A stretch of 7,900 nucleotides of DNA, from assembly GCA_028275205.1 (NCBI GenBank), contig JAPWVB010000056.1, positions 1 to 7,900 of the forward strand, read 5' to 3'. Below the pieces are notes generated by a model. That model saw only the letters and a program-made list of their open reading frames with translations. It did no database searches and was not told where the DNA came from. A program made the position numbers and the translations under genes. Positions 6,100 through 7,900 of the stretch are shown piece after piece (position 1 is the first letter of the stretch; the number at the start of each line of letters is the position of its first letter). This stretch comes from Candidatus Acetothermia bacterium. Lineage in GTDB: Bacteria > Bipolaricaulota > Bipolaricaulia > RBG-16-55-9 > DRXL01.

Positions 6100-7837
6100 C
6101 GGGGCTTTGGGGCGCTCGTGCCAGTTCTGCTCTCAGCTCGTGGACGAGGGTGTCCAGCCCTTGGGCGTACGAAAGCTCGCGCTTGATCCCGTCGCGCCGT
6201 CGCCGCAGCTCTATCGTTTTGTTTTGAATATTGCGTGGGCCGATCGTGATGCGATACGGAATCCCTAAGAGATCAGCGTCGTTGAACTTGACCCCCGCGC
6301 TCTCCGGCCGGTCATCGTAGAGCACCTCGAAGCCCGCAGAACGCAAGAGAACATACAGCTTTTCGGCGAGCTCTCTCTGCTCGGCTTGGTCTGTGTTGAG
6401 CACGATTAAGATTATCTGAAATGGCGCGATCTCTTCCGGCCAGATGATACCCTTCTCGTCGTGATGAGCTTCCACAACAGCAGCCATCAGACGCCCAACG
6501 CCGATGCCGTAGCAGCCCATAATGAGAAATTGTTCGCTTCCGTCTTTGGTGAGGACTTTTGCGCCCATCGCTTCGCTGTAGCGCGTGCCCAGCTTGAAGA
6601 TATGCCCTAGCTCGATGGCGTTCTTGAGCACAAGTGAATTGTGACAGTGTGGGCAGGGGTCGCCCGCGCGGGCGAGCGCGATGTCCGCAACTACGTCGGC
6701 GATAAAATCTCGATCGTAATTGACGTTTTTCAGGTGAAATCCCTCTCGGTTGGCGCCGGAGACAAGATTTCTCTCAGCGATCACCGAGTCGTCAACGATG
6801 ATCTTCACCGTGTTCTGTCTCAGCAACCCAACGGGGGACGCATACCCTGGCGTAGCTCCGATGGAGCGGATCTCGGCTTCGGTTGCGGTGCGGAGCGTGC
6901 GCGCGCCCACGGCGTTGGTAAGCTTGGTCTCGCTGACCTCAAGATCGCCGCGAATCACCGCGAAGAGAAAATCCGTCTCATTAGCGACGTAGAAGACAGC
7001 TTTTGCTGTGCGCGAGGGTGCGATCTTGAGAAACTCCGACAGAGACTGAATGCTCTCGCACCCTGGCGTGGCCACTTCTTCGAGCGGGAGCATGGGCTCC
7101 GTGGGGTTGACCGGGGCTTTGAAGAACTTGGCGATCCCGCGATTTGCTGCGTAATGACAGTGTTCGCAGAGCGCGACTTGGTCTTCCCCAGCGTCGCTGA
7201 GCAGCATAAATTCGTGCGAATCTTTGCCGCCGATCAGCCCCGGGTCCCCTTGAGCGATAACGGGGTCGAGCCCGCACCGTCGGAAGATTCTTTCGTAGGC
7301 TTGGCGGATCTTCGGGTAGAACGCGTCGAGATCATCTTCGGAGCTGTGAAAGCTATACGCGTCTTTCATGGTGAACTCACGGACTCTGATCAGCCCGCCG
7401 CGCGGACGCGGCTCATCGCGAAACTTCGTCTGAATCTGATAGAGTATCAGCGGGACTTGACGATACGATCGGATCTCGCGGCGCACAATATCCGTGACAG
7501 CTTCTTCGTGCGTCGTCGCTAGGACAAGATCGCGCTCGGCGCGATCTTTGAAACGCACGAGCTCTGGGCCGTACTGATACCATCGTCCAGATTCTTGCCA
7601 CAGCTCTGCGGGTTGGACGATGGGCATAGAGATCTCTTGGCCGCCGATGGCATCCATCTCTTCACGGATAATCTTTTCGATCTTGAGCCGAACTCGCTGT
7701 CCTAAGGGCAAGAGCGTATAAATGCCCGCTGCTACAGGGCGAATGAACCCAGCGCGCACTAAGAGCTTATGGCTAATGAGCTCAGCTTCTTTTGGGGCGT
7801 CGCGCAGCGTCGGGATGAGCATCTGCGAGAATCTCAT
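6095..7837 (-). CDS. proS: Prolyl-tRNA synthetase, bacterial type
   Basis: This class II aminoacyl-tRNA synthetase attaches proline to tRNA-Pro. The 580 residues match the ~570 of bacterial ProRS with an inserted editing domain. Motif 1 lies around 52-76. TTHEE is at 108-112, the motif 2 region FRDEPRPRGGLIR at 139-151 and MKDAYSFH at 157-164. The INS editing domain spans about 235-385 and contains the conserved lysine (SRTAKAVFYV, Lys279). Motif 3 is GCYGIGVGRL at 441-450. The C-terminal anticodon-binding domain starts near 470 with APFQIILIVL. Two Cys-x-x-Cys pairs flank the editing domain (CEHC 224-227, CPHC 395-398), each followed by His, so a structural metal site is possible. The start has a good ribosome binding site. 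The gene heads a cluster with def 10 bases downstream. Confidence 0.97.
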   Translation of the reverse strand: MRFSQMLIPTLRDAPKEAELISHKLLVRAGFIRPVAAGIYTLLPLGQRVRLKIEKIIREEMDAIGGQEISMPIVQPAELWQESGRWYQYGPELVRFKDRAERDLVLATTHEEAVTDIVRREIRSYRQVPLILYQIQTKFRDEPRPRGGLIRVREFTMKDAYSFHSSEDDLDAFYPKIRQAYERIFRRCGLDPVIAQGDPGLIGGKDSHEFMLLSDAGEDQVALCEHCHYAANRGIAKFFKAPVNPTEPMLPLEEVATPGCESIQSLSEFLKIAPSRTAKAVFYVANETDFLFAVIRGDLEVSETKLTNAVGARTLRTATEAEIRSIGATPGYASPVGLLRQNTVKIIVDDSVIAERNLVSGANREGFHLKNVNYDRDFIADVVADIALARAGDPCPHCHNSLVLKNAIELGHIFKLGTRYSEAMGAKVLTKDGSEQFLIMGCYGIGVGRLMAAVVEAHHDEKGIIWPEEIAPFQIILIVLNTDQAEQRELAEKLYVLLRSAGFEVLYDDRPESAGVKFNDADLLGIPYRITIGPRNIQNKTIELRRRRDGIKRELSYAQGLDTLVHELRAELARAPQSPV

Positions 7838-7900
7838 AAAAACTTCCTTGTTTGAGAGAGTGATGTGAAGAAATCAGCGGTGGCCGGAGCCGCGCTAGGC
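7838..7900 (-). promoter_or_regulatory. proS leader with ribosome binding site
   Basis: On the - strand AAGGAAG (7849-7843) sits 5 bases before the proS ATG (7837) and fixes that start. The remaining ~50 bases show no convincing -10/-35 pair. One frame is open from the window edge to a TGA overlapping the proS ATG as ATGA (ending ...SLSQTRKFL), so an upstream gene could run into proS. At about 20 codons this cannot be confirmed. Confidence 0.6.

Noticed and set aside
6641..7522. Long open frame of 293 codons on the + strand, antisense to proS
   Set aside because: It lies entirely inside the well-conserved proS gene, shows no recognisable domain or ribosome binding site, and is explained by the GC-rich codon pattern of the true gene.

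Overview
This is a 7.9 kb piece of a bacterial chromosome of moderately high GC (judged by eye). It is densely packed and holds eight protein genes in two convergent blocks. Bacterial identity is clear from an N-formyl-methionine pair (def, fmt), a bacterial-type prolyl-tRNA synthetase with an inserted editing domain, and a Ser/Lys type I signal peptidase. I cannot name the phylum; an uncultured, possibly thermophilic lineage is only a guess. There are no tRNA, rRNA, CRISPR, phage or insertion-sequence signals.

Left block, + strand (2-3513): the 3' part of an alpha/beta hydrolase gene whose start lies outside the window, a major facilitator transporter, a type I signal peptidase (lepB), and a small PPC/DUF296 protein starting 2 bases after lepB. 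The transporter and lepB are each preceded by a sigma-70-like promoter candidate sharing the same -35 heptamer, TTGCAGG, with a 17-base spacer after the hexamer. They may therefore be separate transcription units rather than one operon.

Right block, - strand (7837 down to 3510): proS, def, fmt and a saccharopine/lysine-dehydrogenase-like gene in that order. Junctions are 10 bases, 1 base of overlap (TGATG) and 4 bases of overlap (ATGA), so this looks like a translationally coupled operon. ProS charges tRNA-Pro, Fmt formylates initiator Met-tRNA, and Def removes the formyl group from new proteins. The fourth gene is an amino-acid dehydrogenase-type enzyme with no obvious link to translation.

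The two blocks meet at 3510-3513, where the stop codons of the PPC gene and the dehydrogenase overlap. The only terminator-like structure, for the - strand operon, sits inside the coding sequence of the opposing PPC gene. No intergenic gap exceeds 90 bases. I saw no strong evidence for an undescribed multigene system. The most interesting points are the convergent junction, the fmt-dehydrogenase coupling, and a chain of ATGA-linked mini-ORFs ahead of the transporter.
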